NCBI GenBank assembly: GCA_028284635.1
Contig: JANQRJ010000090.1
Coordinates: 29,106 to 93,105 of the forward strand
Source of the DNA: Pelagicoccus sp.
GTDB lineage: Bacteria > Verrucomicrobiota > Verrucomicrobiia > Opitutales > Opitutaceae
DNA length: 64,000 bases
Direction of reading: 5' to 3'
Part shown: piece after piece, positions 39,587-47,761 of the stretch
Layout of the letters: each line of letters begins with the position of its first letter
Position numbering within the stretch: the first letter of the stretch is position 1
Made by a program: the position numbers and the translations under genes
The notes under the pieces: generated by a model
The model's input: the letters and a program-made list of their open reading frames with translations, nothing else
What the model was told of the DNA's origin: nothing
Databases searched by the model: none

Positions 39587-40306
39587 TCAAAAATTTGCGG
39601 AAAATAGAACAGCGACTCCGCTCTCCGACCGCTCTTGAAAGCGAATCACATCTCCCTCGGGTAGTAGCATATCCCTACTCAGACCACTTGCCAATTGCCT
39701 TACATCAGATTCAACAAACGCCATAATAGCCAAGTTAAACGCATTTCCTTTAGGAGTAAGGTTTCCATTAGTATCCATATCAAACCTACGAAAAGATATC
39801 ATGGGACCTATACCCGCAGAACGAATGAAGTCATCGCCTAGCTCTACTCCGATGCTTATTCCTAAGGCGGTATCGTTCACAACACTTTTCACTTTAGTAT
39901 TCAATTTCCTCTCTAGAGATTTCTTTAGTCCACATTTCTTCCCATTGAACCTCGCGTCTCCCCACATGTAATGAACCTCCATCATTCCCCCAATACGGAC
40001 GTCGCTTTGCTCCTCAACTCTCAGAATTCCCTCAGTATCTACCCAGGCATTTTCGATATAACCATCTCCACCCATAAACAAAGCTCCTAGACCTGCTGAG
40101 AATCCAAAACCAGTAAGCTCTGTCTTTAGATCCGCCTTAGCTTGATCAACCTTTTGCTTAAGTTCCTTTGCCTCACACTCCTCAATTTGCTTTTCGGGCT
40201 CCTCTGGTTCAGGGTCTACCTTAGGCAAAACGATCGTTGCATCCTCACAAAAGGCGCACACAGATATAAATGTAGTCAGTAATATTGTCAAAATTCTCAA
40301 TTTCAT
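39587..40306 (-). CDS. Exported protein of unknown function, possibly outer-membrane
   Basis: The protein has 239 residues from ATG 40306 (MKLRILTILLTTFISVCAFC, a signal peptide). An acidic, Pro-rich stretch (PKVDPEPEEPEKQIEECEAK) and a short coiled coil (KELKQKVDQAKADLKTEL) follow. The rest is glycine- and aromatic-rich with alternating strands (FGFSAGLGALFMGGDGY, GGMMEVHYMWGDARF, GIGPMISFRRFDMDTNG). It ends in ANF with a C-terminal Phe, as in beta-barrel outer-membrane proteins. No family is recognised. It is 53 bp upstream of the lipoprotein hydrolase on the same strand. Confidence 0.65.
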   Translation of the reverse strand: MKLRILTILLTTFISVCAFCEDATIVLPKVDPEPEEPEKQIEECEAKELKQKVDQAKADLKTELTGFGFSAGLGALFMGGDGYIENAWVDTEGILRVEEQSDVRIGGMMEVHYMWGDARFNGKKCGLKKSLERKLNTKVKSVVNDTALGISIGVELGDDFIRSAGIGPMISFRRFDMDTNGNLTPKGNAFNLAIMAFVESDVRQLASGLSRDMLLPEGDVIRFQERSESGVAVLFSANF

Positions 40307-40435
40307 ACAGAAACGAACATATAGAGTCGCTTCTCCTTTACCCACCCCACGAATTACGTATTTCACGAATTTATTCATTGAATTAGACGAGCTCATCACC
40401 CATCTTAAGCGGCGAATCCTCCTCTTGCTGTTTCA

Positions 40436-41287
40436 ATGTCTTACGAGATCCGTGACTCTGATTTCGTGGTATTACGTACCTTCACCCATCACTTGTCTGT
40501 CCTTACCGAATGGGACGAGCTTATCGAGTGCAGTCTTCGCTACTTGGGTAAGCTCGTGACCAACGAATGCCTCTGCTGGAACGAGTGGAACCCTGGCTTC
40601 GGGGAACCCAAGCATATCCAAGTCGTGGAAGACTATCACGATACCGCAGTGCTGGTTCTTCCTTCGCTATCAGAAACCATCGACTACCATCCCGTTCTAT
40701 CCAGTATTGGCTGGAAAGGACTACGTGACATACCGCATCGACTCTCGGATTACGAGAGCATTTCCAAGTTCAGAGAAAACCCACTGTTCAAAGAAGTATA
40801 CATCTATCTGGATGCCCATTACCAGCTAGCATACCACTTCGCCACCACATCATCGGCAGAGCTGCTAATATCCATGAATCGCCGACTTCGCGACTTCGAC
40901 AAGAGAGAGAGCCAACTACTCAAACTTGCTGGAGACACGATTGCTCCCTTCGCTCAGAAAATCCACCAGAGGCAACAGGCGCAAAAACAAACCCGGATCA
41001 TCAGCTCACTCATGGAGAGCGCTTACGGTCTGACGAAGATAGAAACCTTGAGTCCTGGTGAAATCCTCCTGCTCAAACACCTCGCATCCGGCCAAAGCGT
41101 AAGCTCCATTGCCAACACTCGCAACATTCGTCGAGACACCGTCAGCCGCCAACTTTCACGAGCCCGAGAAAAACTCCGCCTCACTAGCAACAAAGAGCTT
41201 CTGAGTGTACTTCGCGCTCCTGATACCTTCATGCGGTACGAGAGCACCGAGCAAGTTATACGCGCCACAAAGCAACAACTCCCCTAA
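40436..41287 (+). CDS. LuxR-type transcriptional regulator 1
   Basis: The protein has 283 residues. The N-terminal 200 residues have no clear signalling family; the segment SDYESISKFRENPLFKEVYI recalls PAS/GAF-like LuxR sensors. The C-terminal HTH is LSPGEILLLKHLASGQSVSS then IANTRNIRRDTVSRQLSRAR, the GerE/LuxR layout with somewhat diverged residues. It is divergent from the 39587-40306 exported protein gene, which may be a target. A second LuxR-type gene follows after 34 bp. No LuxI homologue is present. Confidence 0.75.
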   Translation: MSYEIRDSDFVVLRTFTHHLSVLTEWDELIECSLRYLGKLVTNECLCWNEWNPGFGEPKHIQVVEDYHDTAVLVLPSLSETIDYHPVLSSIGWKGLRDIPHRLSDYESISKFRENPLFKEVYIYLDAHYQLAYHFATTSSAELLISMNRRLRDFDKRESQLLKLAGDTIAPFAQKIHQRQQAQKQTRIISSLMESAYGLTKIETLSPGEILLLKHLASGQSVSSIANTRNIRRDTVSRQLSRAREKLRLTSNKELLSVLRAPDTFMRYESTEQVIRATKQQLP

Positions 41288-41321
41288 AACCCATCCCGAG
41301 GCCTGACAGCTGCAACTATCC

Positions 41322-41816
41322 GTGAAAAAAGAAGACAACAACACCGCCCAGAAACTCTCCGGCGAATTTTTCTCCGACGAAAAGCTATCCATTCCCCTGC
41401 ACAAGCTGAACGCCCTTTTCGACCTTCTCGGCCATCTTGGCTGGTCCATCGCATCCCAAGACGACAGGAATCACGAAACCTACCACGTATATGGCCCGAG
41501 CAGAGCAATCTTGAAGGGGAAAACAATATCCAACTTTCAATTACGAGATCAATTACAACAGATCCAACGAATTCACTACCTGCACCAAAGCGAGGACCTT
41601 CTGATCTGGCGAATCCCTATCCCAACTATCGAAAACAAGGAAAACTCCTTCTCTAGACGCGAAAGGGAAGTCTACAACCTGCTTATTAGCGGACAAACGC
41701 TCAATGCCATGGCAAAAGAGCTCGGCATTAGCAAACGCACGATCGAGAAACACGTCGAAAACATCTACAAAAAGAAAGCCGTCCGCTCCTACAACGAACT
41801 GCTTTTCAAAAAATAG
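41322..41816 (+). CDS. LuxR-type transcriptional regulator 2
   Basis: This short regulator (164 residues, GTG start) has an unrecognised N-terminal domain of about 95 residues. A well-kept LuxR/GerE HTH follows: FSRREREVYNLLISGQTLNA, then MAKELGISKRTIEKHVENIY. It has no receiver phosphorylation site. It lies 34 bp after the other LuxR-type gene, so the two are probably coexpressed. The N-terminal segment IHYLHQSEDLLIWRIPIP may be a small ligand or dimer domain. Confidence 0.78.
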   Translation: MKKEDNNTAQKLSGEFFSDEKLSIPLHKLNALFDLLGHLGWSIASQDDRNHETYHVYGPSRAILKGKTISNFQLRDQLQQIQRIHYLHQSEDLLIWRIPIPTIENKENSFSRREREVYNLLISGQTLNAMAKELGISKRTIEKHVENIYKKKAVRSYNELLFKK

Positions 41817-41906
41817 CTTTCGAGAAAGGGACAAAAAAAGAGGGCCAAACGCCAAAAGTAAAACATCCGAGCGAAGTCCGAAGCGCAGTCTGACTCTGCT
41901 TCGCGT

Positions 41907-42434
41907 CTAGCTCCCTGCGGTCAGCGTTATGAGGGCGAGTTCCGCTGGCGTGCCGAATCGGAGAGGGACGCCCCAAAATCCGGTGCCAGGGTGTATGTAG
42001 AGTGTGGATGCTCCCGTTTGGTGGAGCCCCATGGCATACTCCAGGAATGGCGAAGCTAGGCTCCAGCGCAAGGCGGGTATCGCAAACTGACCATAGTGCG
42101 TGTGGCCGCTGAGCGTGAGGTCGACTCCGCGCTTGGCGAGCTCGGGCCAGAGGGCGGGATTGTGGGCTAGCGCGACAACTGGCTCATCGACGGGAACCTC
42201 GCGCAGCGTCAAAGGAATGTCTGGAGCTGCTGACGCTTGGGAGGCGATTTGCCTGTTGGCTGCTGGATCGCCGGTTCCTGCGATCCACAGGCGTTGGCCG
42301 TCTTTTTCGATAGCTCGCGATTCGTTGACGAGCACATCGATGCCTGCCTGCTCGAGCCCTCGTTTGACGGGAATCCAATCGGCATAGATGTCGTGGTTTC
42401 CGATGATGGCAAATACGCCATAGGGGGGGGGCAA
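41907..42434 (-). pseudogene. Metallophosphoesterase, N-terminal half missing
   Basis: What remains is the C-terminal part of a YaeI-type calcineurin-like phosphoesterase: YGVFAIIGNHDIYADW (metal-binding Asn-His-Asp), VVALAHNPALWPEL and LTLSGHTHYGQF (Gly-His-Thr-His). The normal first half, with the D-x-H and GDxxD motifs, is absent. Upstream of IGNHD the sequence changes abruptly, at a run of nine G, into repeat R1 copy d. No missing half is found in the following 400 bp. The remnant should not form a complete metal site. Confidence 0.8.
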
Positions 42435-42570
42435 GAAAAGGTGTCAGACCGTGCTTATTGACATAGGGCAAAGCCAAGAGCCACTCGACCCGAAGCAAGC
42501 AACCCGCTACCACCCTAGCCCACCAGCGACTCGTCACGCCGCCACGTCCGCCGCAGTTCCAGCCAAGAAG
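42430..42570. repeat. Dispersed repeat R1, copy d (long form)
   Basis: It begins GCAAGAAAAGGTGTCAGACC and continues with GTGCTTATTGACATAGGGCA and AAGAGCCACTCGACCCGAAG. It aligns with copy c at 37332 along about 130 bp. Its left edge is the breakpoint of the metallophosphoesterase pseudogene. Confidence 0.8.
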
Positions 42571-42722
42571 AATAGATAACCGCATGGGCTACAATCCGCT
42601 CATTGACTCCTTCGGCTGTTGCCCAAACAGTCGTGTCTCGCCCTCGAGAGAGCGAGACACGGGAGTGCGATAATAAAGGATCCCCGCCTCAAGGAGTGTG
42701 TTGAAAAAGTCCGTTTTCAGGC

Positions 42723-42787
42723 GTAGCCGCGTTCGTGAGAACGCGGAACGTAGTCCGATAGACCCGCGTTCTCACGAACGCGGCTAC
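42723..42787. repeat. Perfect 24-bp inverted repeat element
   Basis: Arms at 42723-42746 and 42764-42787 are exact reverse complements, beginning GTAGCCGCGTTCGTGAGAAC. Each arm is itself partly palindromic (CCGCGTTC-GTGA-GAACGCGG). The loop is 17 bp. A separate hairpin (GTGTCTCGC / GCGAGACAC) lies at about 42630-42660. It is REP/MITE-like and no gene is associated. Confidence 0.8.
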
Positions 42788-42834
42788 AAAATCGCAGCTG
42801 TCGGAATCCCTACCTCAAACACCCTCAAAGGGCA

Positions 42835-42860
42835 GGGTATTTATACCCAATTCGAATAAA
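42835..42860 (+). repeat. Left terminal inverted repeat of a one-gene cassette
   Basis: The unit is GGGTATTTATACCC followed by AATTCGAATAAA. It matches the reverse complement of 43378-43403 at 24 of 26 positions. Confidence 0.7.
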
Positions 42861-42905
42861 GACGAGAGCGCCTGCAAACCCAGTTGTGCTCCAATTGGCT
42901 GCAAA

Positions 42906-43322
42906 TCACTCGTTTCTCGTTTCGACACCCACCAACGGAAACTTATTCGGACCGAAATTTAAAAGCGCCGTTCCCCGACTTCCAATTCTCGTTTCGCCAT
43001 CTATAGAGATCGGATAGAGTCGCTCGCCATTCGCCAAAATTCCGACGATATCTTGCTCATCAACAATTCGAAGTATCCCAGTCTCCTTTGTAAATGTTAC
43101 CAAAGCAAATCGTTCACCAACATCATTGCTAAGGAAACGCCGATAGGACACCTGAAATTCACTCAGTCTTGGACGTAGATCCTTCGAGTTCCGCTCGTAA
43201 ACAATCTGGTCCTCGGCTATCAGAACCTCGTCGAAGGAAACGACATGATCGGCCGGAAAACCAGGTTTGGAAAACGCAAACAAGGGCGACATGCCCATTA
43301 GAAACAGTATCAGTTTTTTCAT
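42906..43322 (-). CDS. Small exported protein of unknown function inside an inverted-repeat cassette
   Basis: The 138-residue protein starts at ATG 43322 (MKKLILFLMGMSPLFAFSKP), a signal peptide. The mature part (about 118 residues) is strand-rich with many Arg/Glu (FDEVLIAEDQIVYERNSKDL; LYPISIDGETRIGSRGTALL). No family is recognised. It is the only gene between two near-identical 26-bp inverted repeats, with none of the usual transposition genes. The further in-frame upstream start (43370) is rejected because it precedes the signal peptide. Confidence 0.6.
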   Translation of the reverse strand: MKKLILFLMGMSPLFAFSKPGFPADHVVSFDEVLIAEDQIVYERNSKDLRPRLSEFQVSYRRFLSNDVGERFALVTFTKETGILRIVDEQDIVGILANGERLYPISIDGETRIGSRGTALLNFGPNKFPLVGVETRNE

Positions 43323-43377
43323 AACAACGCGTACTAGGCAAATATTAGCTGTCTCAATAAGACGACGCAAGCGTGAT

Positions 43378-43403
43378 TTTATTCAAATTGGGTATGAATA
43401 CCC
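43378..43403 (-). repeat. Right terminal inverted repeat of a one-gene cassette
   Basis: TTTATTCAAATTGGGTATGA, then ATACCC, is the inverse of the repeat at 42835. AAATTGAATAAA follows directly, so this end is palindromic on both sides of GGGTATGAATACCC. Confidence 0.7.
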
Positions 43404-43439
43404 AAATTGAATAAATCGAGAAACTATATTGCTCCAGCC

Positions 43440-43544
43440 GTGGGAGCGTGCTTCTGACCTGCATAGCTCGAAGAGCGAAGAGGGTTGCACGCGAAAACAG
43501 AGCCTTGATCCTGCATGGCTATCGCGTGACAAGCACGCTCCCAC
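43440..43544. repeat. MITE-like element with perfect 14-bp ends
   Basis: GTGGGAGCGTGCTT (43440-43453) and AAGCACGCTCCCAC (43531-43544) are perfect inverted ends. The inside is imperfectly palindromic too (GCATAGCTCG / GCATGGCTATCGCG). It has no coding capacity and sits between the cassette and the second M60 gene. Confidence 0.75.
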
Positions 43545-43636
43545 AATTATTGGACACTTTCTGAGGGACCCGTCATCCCGTCATGTCGTGCCGTAGCGCC
43601 AAAACGAAGGTGGAAGCCAAACTCGATCCAGCTGCA

Positions 43637-46600
43637 CTATGGCGAGGGTATTGCAAGCTGGAGATATAGCTCACCTAAATCCATAGGGACCTCTTTGGTG
43701 ATGATGTCGTAGTCGACATTGAAGCTGCTGATATCGAGAACATTGAGAGTCGTATCCGTCCAACTTTCGTCTGAAAGACTTTCACTGGCCTTAATCCGAT
43801 AGCTCAGGTTGGCGCTGTTCTTCCGTTTGAGATGGCGAAATTTCATTTTGCCGTTCTCGAGGAAAATTTCAGGGGCGATCGCCCTGACTCGCGAGTCTAT
43901 AGGGTTCCCGGAGAGAGCGAATTCCCTTAAGTTGGTATCGCCATCATTATCGTCGTCGAGGTTGGCTGCCCCGATACCCCACTTTTCCGCCCAGGTGAGG
44001 TAATCATCCATCGACGAGCCTTGCTGAGCATCCGTGTCATCGGAATCCACCCGGAAGTTCACCCCGTCCTGATCGAAGTCACTGCCATAGTATAACTCCA
44101 GAATGTAGTCGATCTGGGACAGGATTTCATCCCGGGTTCCCTCCCAATCGGCGTAGGCATTCTGGTAGTCGGCTGCGTCCGGCCAATCGTCATAGTAAGG
44201 CTGGTATTCTTCCAGCGAACGCGGAATCTTATCACGGATTTCACGCAAGCGATTATATACTTTAACGCTACGAGGGTAGCTGTTGAGTTGGTCGACAATG
44301 TCCGGATCGGGCTGTTCGCCCCAGAAATGGTATAGGGGCGCGAGGTTGACGCCGAGAGCTTGGTTCGAGGCGAGGAGCAGTTCGCTGTCGGTAATGATGA
44401 ACCCATCCGGATCGGCGGCCTGGCCGCCCGGCACGGCGGCCCATTCGTCGTAGAAAACCTTATTGATCCCGCCCAAGCCTTCGAAGCCCCAGCCGAAAAG
44501 GACCCCGATATCGACGTACTTCGACCAGCCGCGCTGCTGGTATTGACGTTCCTGTTGAGTCATTTCCTGGTTGTTGCGGAAATTCTCGGCAATGACCCAG
44601 TGGATCATCGCTTCATCCCGGTCCCGCCTGGCCCTTTCGGAGTAGGCCATGGCTTCGTCGATGTCCATGCCGTAGCCGACATGAAAGGCCACCACATACG
44701 CGAGCCCGACAATGCATTCGCGCTCGGTACGCAGAGTGGGCAGACTGGTGTGATGCGACATCTCGTGCCAGTAGGTCACCTTGTGATCGTCGTGGGCCAA
44801 CAGTCGGGACGATAAATAGTAGTCGAAAATGTTCATCATGTTGTAGCCATAGACATACCAGAAATCACCTTCGTGCGGCACTTGGCTGAACTGTAGAACC
44901 ATGGGGTAACCTCCGGCCAAAGTCTTCCACTTGGACATGCGGTCATAGACAGCGTGCTCCGGCTTGCTCAGCGGAAAGGGACGCCCATTGTACGCCTGAT
45001 AGGCTTCCCACATCGCATCCCAAGTTTCCAAGACCTCGACGATTCGATCCGTCAGGAAAGCCGTCCGCGTGGCGGTAAACATAAAGCTATCCGTCTCGAC
45101 CTCGCCCCAAAGCACCTCCTGGCTGGCGATGCGGGCATGGAAATCGGCCAGATCGTCGGCATCCCCATTGTTGACGGAATTCATGGGGAAGTAGGCAAAC
45201 TGGACGGCTCCTGAAATGCCGACCTGCACCGGACCAAGGGCGCTGCCCTCGGGGATGGTGATATAGATCGCTCCGCCCAACGGATTGATCGCTTCGATCG
45301 TATTCGCAGCAATATCGAATTCCGCAAAAACGCGGGGAAAGCGCGACAGTCCATACATCTTGTGGCGAACATCATCCATATGGCTTCCAAGCACGACCTG
45401 GGCGCCGATGCCGACCAGCTCGTCGGGAACCGCGATCGTCACCTTCTCTCCAGGAGCGGCCCAGTACCCCGTTCCGCGGCGGGCAAAACCGCCGTAGTCC
45501 TCGTCGAGAATCTTGTGGTTATAGCCCGGGTCGGCGACGTAAGTGCCATTGATAAGGAAAGTATGGTCGTTCACCCGCGTCGCCGTATCGGCGACCGGGC
45601 CGGGAAAAGAGACATGGGTTTCAAACTCCAGGCCATCGACTAGGTCGATATGGTCTGCAGCCACGTAGTTATCCATGATATCGAGCTGCAAGTTCAGGAT
45701 AACCCAACCGAACTCATCGTGATTGCCGTAGAAGTTTCGATAACTCTGATCCGTAAAGAGCGGCTCGTAGCTAGCTTCGTAGGCTTGGAAATACGCGTCC
45801 ACCGTCGCCTTAGCCGATGGATAATTTCCGCGATAGTTCGTCAATGCATCAGTCGCGTAGCCGGATATTTCCTCTGCAGTCAGAGTGTGCGCTCCATCGA
45901 GATGATCCGTCAGCTGCCGCAGCGCATTTTCGAACGTCGCCAGATCGGAGGGCAGCTCGGCGTTACGGATCTTCAACTCATCGATAACAAGTTCGCCGGT
46001 CAGCTTCTTTCCCGTCATATCATCCGGATTATTGCCGTGATGATGGTGTATATCATTGTAATATCCAAAGTAGAAGGGTTGCGCTGCTACACCTCCAGAT
46101 ACCACGCGGAAGTTATCGAAATTGAAATTTTCAAATACGTTGGTCTGGAAAAAATCGTCCGTGTAGAACGTTGAGCTGCCTCGCCCGAAATCGATGACGA
46201 AGGTCATATCGATCCATTCGTCGAGATCCGCTTGATTGAAGCTCTGGCGAATGATAGTGCCATCACCGTCATCCATGAGGAGTTCCATCTGCACCCTGGT
46301 TTGATTCAGCACATTCGCTCTCAACTCGAAGAAAGGCGGAGCCCCCGTGCCCGGACGATTGAGACTTATGAGCCGCCTGCTCCCTCGACCACCGTTCTCG
46401 ATATTCCAGGTCGTGATTTTGAACCGCATCTGGAAGACCCAGACATTGCTCGCCATCAACTCATCCGTGATTCCCAAGGGCATGAGGATTCCATGGGTGT
46501 AATCGAGGTGCAGCGCCTGATCGCTGTCACCGGCAACGTAAGTGGCCTCGGAGGGGTCGCTTGAAACGTTCAGGATCTGAAAGTCAGCATCGTAGCTATT

Positions 46601-46732
46601 CGCAGCCGAATCATTGGTCGACCCATCGAAAGCGAAGAATGCGACCTCGCTCGCGACCAGAGGGGTTGCGCTGGCCATTACCGCTGCGAGTACAGCAAGG
46701 AAGCGGTTTACTGGATGATGACAGCCAACCAT
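43637..46732 (-). CDS. Exported M60-family (enhancin-like) metallopeptidase B
   Basis: This 1031-residue paralogue of the 33176-36559 protein has a signal peptide (RFLAVLAAVMASATPLVA). A LamG-like domain covers about 25-280 (FFAFDGSTNDSAANSYDADF). The M60 domain starts at RGTGYWAAPGEKVTIAVPDE. The zinc motif is HEMSH (His656, Glu657, His660) in KVTYWHEMSHHTSLP. The end carries thrombospondin-type/EF-hand calcium loops (DFDQDGVNFRVDSDD; LDDDNDGDTNLREFAL). It is likely secreted to digest glycoproteins, but the substrate is unknown. It differs from paralogue A mainly at its C-terminus. Confidence 0.87.
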   Translation of the reverse strand: MVGCHHPVNRFLAVLAAVMASATPLVASEVAFFAFDGSTNDSAANSYDADFQILNVSSDPSEATYVAGDSDQALHLDYTHGILMPLGITDELMASNVWVFQMRFKITTWNIENGGRGSRRLISLNRPGTGAPPFFELRANVLNQTRVQMELLMDDGDGTIIRQSFNQADLDEWIDMTFVIDFGRGSSTFYTDDFFQTNVFENFNFDNFRVVSGGVAAQPFYFGYYNDIHHHHGNNPDDMTGKKLTGELVIDELKIRNAELPSDLATFENALRQLTDHLDGAHTLTAEEISGYATDALTNYRGNYPSAKATVDAYFQAYEASYEPLFTDQSYRNFYGNHDEFGWVILNLQLDIMDNYVAADHIDLVDGLEFETHVSFPGPVADTATRVNDHTFLINGTYVADPGYNHKILDEDYGGFARRGTGYWAAPGEKVTIAVPDELVGIGAQVVLGSHMDDVRHKMYGLSRFPRVFAEFDIAANTIEAINPLGGAIYITIPEGSALGPVQVGISGAVQFAYFPMNSVNNGDADDLADFHARIASQEVLWGEVETDSFMFTATRTAFLTDRIVEVLETWDAMWEAYQAYNGRPFPLSKPEHAVYDRMSKWKTLAGGYPMVLQFSQVPHEGDFWYVYGYNMMNIFDYYLSSRLLAHDDHKVTYWHEMSHHTSLPTLRTERECIVGLAYVVAFHVGYGMDIDEAMAYSERARRDRDEAMIHWVIAENFRNNQEMTQQERQYQQRGWSKYVDIGVLFGWGFEGLGGINKVFYDEWAAVPGGQAADPDGFIITDSELLLASNQALGVNLAPLYHFWGEQPDPDIVDQLNSYPRSVKVYNRLREIRDKIPRSLEEYQPYYDDWPDAADYQNAYADWEGTRDEILSQIDYILELYYGSDFDQDGVNFRVDSDDTDAQQGSSMDDYLTWAEKWGIGAANLDDDNDGDTNLREFALSGNPIDSRVRAIAPEIFLENGKMKFRHLKRKNSANLSYRIKASESLSDESWTDTTLNVLDISSFNVDYDIITKEVPMDLGELYLQLAIPSP

Positions 46733-46996
46733 GGCTGGACGATGATTATTCAGTTCGGACGTGTAAGGCTGTGGGCAATGATCGGTTCACATTCGCAGGG
46801 GTGAAAGAGAACCAATGGGCCAGACCATAAACCTACGATCTTTACCTTTTTTTAAGATGGGCTCGAAAGTTGGCTTCAAAGGTCCAGCAGCTCACGTAGT
46901 CACCCTAGCGAGAAACTTCGATTCCACAGAGCGACGGAGAAACGAACCAGTTGCGTGCTAAACCCAAAATAGCCACAACTAGGCAGGCAAAAAAGC

Positions 46997-47491
46997 ATGA
47001 CTGTCGACGACGTAATCAGGCAATTCGGATTGAAAGAACTCGCCCAAGAAGGCGGCTGGTTTCGCAGAATTTACACCGGAGACACGGCAACCTCCAGCGA
47101 ACCCGATCGTTCCTCCCGGCCAGACTGCACCACGATATACGCCCTCTTTTCGCCCGAAGCGTTTTCCGCGTTGCACCGGCTGGACGCCATCGAGCAGTTC
47201 TTCTTCATCGACGGCGATCCCTTCGAGGTATTCTGCATCGGAGCCGACGGAAACGGGCGGGACCTCGCACTCGGCCGCAATCTGGAAGCGGGAGAGTCGC
47301 CCCACCTCGTTTTCGAAAAAGGCAGCTGGTTTGGCGGCAAGCCACGCCCAGGAGGTCCCTTCGGCTGGAGTCTCCTAACCTGCGTGGTGACGCCTGGGTT
47401 CCACTGGGAAGGATTCGAGCTGGCGGACCGAGCGAAGCTGAGCAAGCAGTACCCCTCCTTCGCCGACAGGATCGCGGCGCTCACCCGATAG
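46997..47491 (+). CDS. Cupin_5 (DUF985) family protein
   Basis: The 164-residue protein has the DUF985 cupin pattern: QEGGWFRRIYTGDT (usual 'HPEGG.F...Y'), CTTIYALFSPEAFSALHRLD ('T.IY.L......S..HR...'), EQFFFIDGDPFEVF and GGPFGWSLLTCVVTPGFHWE. Family members are small cytoplasmic beta-barrels of unclear function, some linked to sugar metabolism. It stands alone between the divergent M60 gene and the CNNM gene. Confidence 0.85.
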   Translation: MTVDDVIRQFGLKELAQEGGWFRRIYTGDTATSSEPDRSSRPDCTTIYALFSPEAFSALHRLDAIEQFFFIDGDPFEVFCIGADGNGRDLALGRNLEAGESPHLVFEKGSWFGGKPRPGGPFGWSLLTCVVTPGFHWEGFELADRAKLSKQYPSFADRIAALTR

Positions 47492-47620
47492 CCTGGCAGC
47501 AAAACCCTGCTCCGACCCCTTGATCGGCAAGCAACCGAAGCCGGGAGACGGTCTCCTTTTCTTCGGTCCCCTCGAACCGTCGCTCGTTTTAGTGTCGTGT
47601 CACGGATGCAATGTCGCAAA

Positions 47621-47643
47621 GGGGAGCGCACGCGGCTCGCGTG
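47621..47643. repeat. Solo half of a REP-like element
   Basis: GGGGAGCGCACGCGGCTCGC, then GTG, differs at one base from the left end of the 60262-60375 element. No matching right half was found here. Confidence 0.6.
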
Positions 47644-47761
47644 TTGGCTTGAGGCGACGCTTTGAAATGCCACGGCATTCATGATAGTTTGGGATAGGTT
47701 CCAGCCCTGCAACCACTGCGAGCCGCCCATTCGTTTCCCATGCACTAACACTCTGCTACCT

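Noticed and set aside
42435..42585. Protein-coding extension upstream of the metallophosphoesterase remnant
   Set aside because: The frame would translate repeat R1 and does not supply the missing phosphoesterase motifs.
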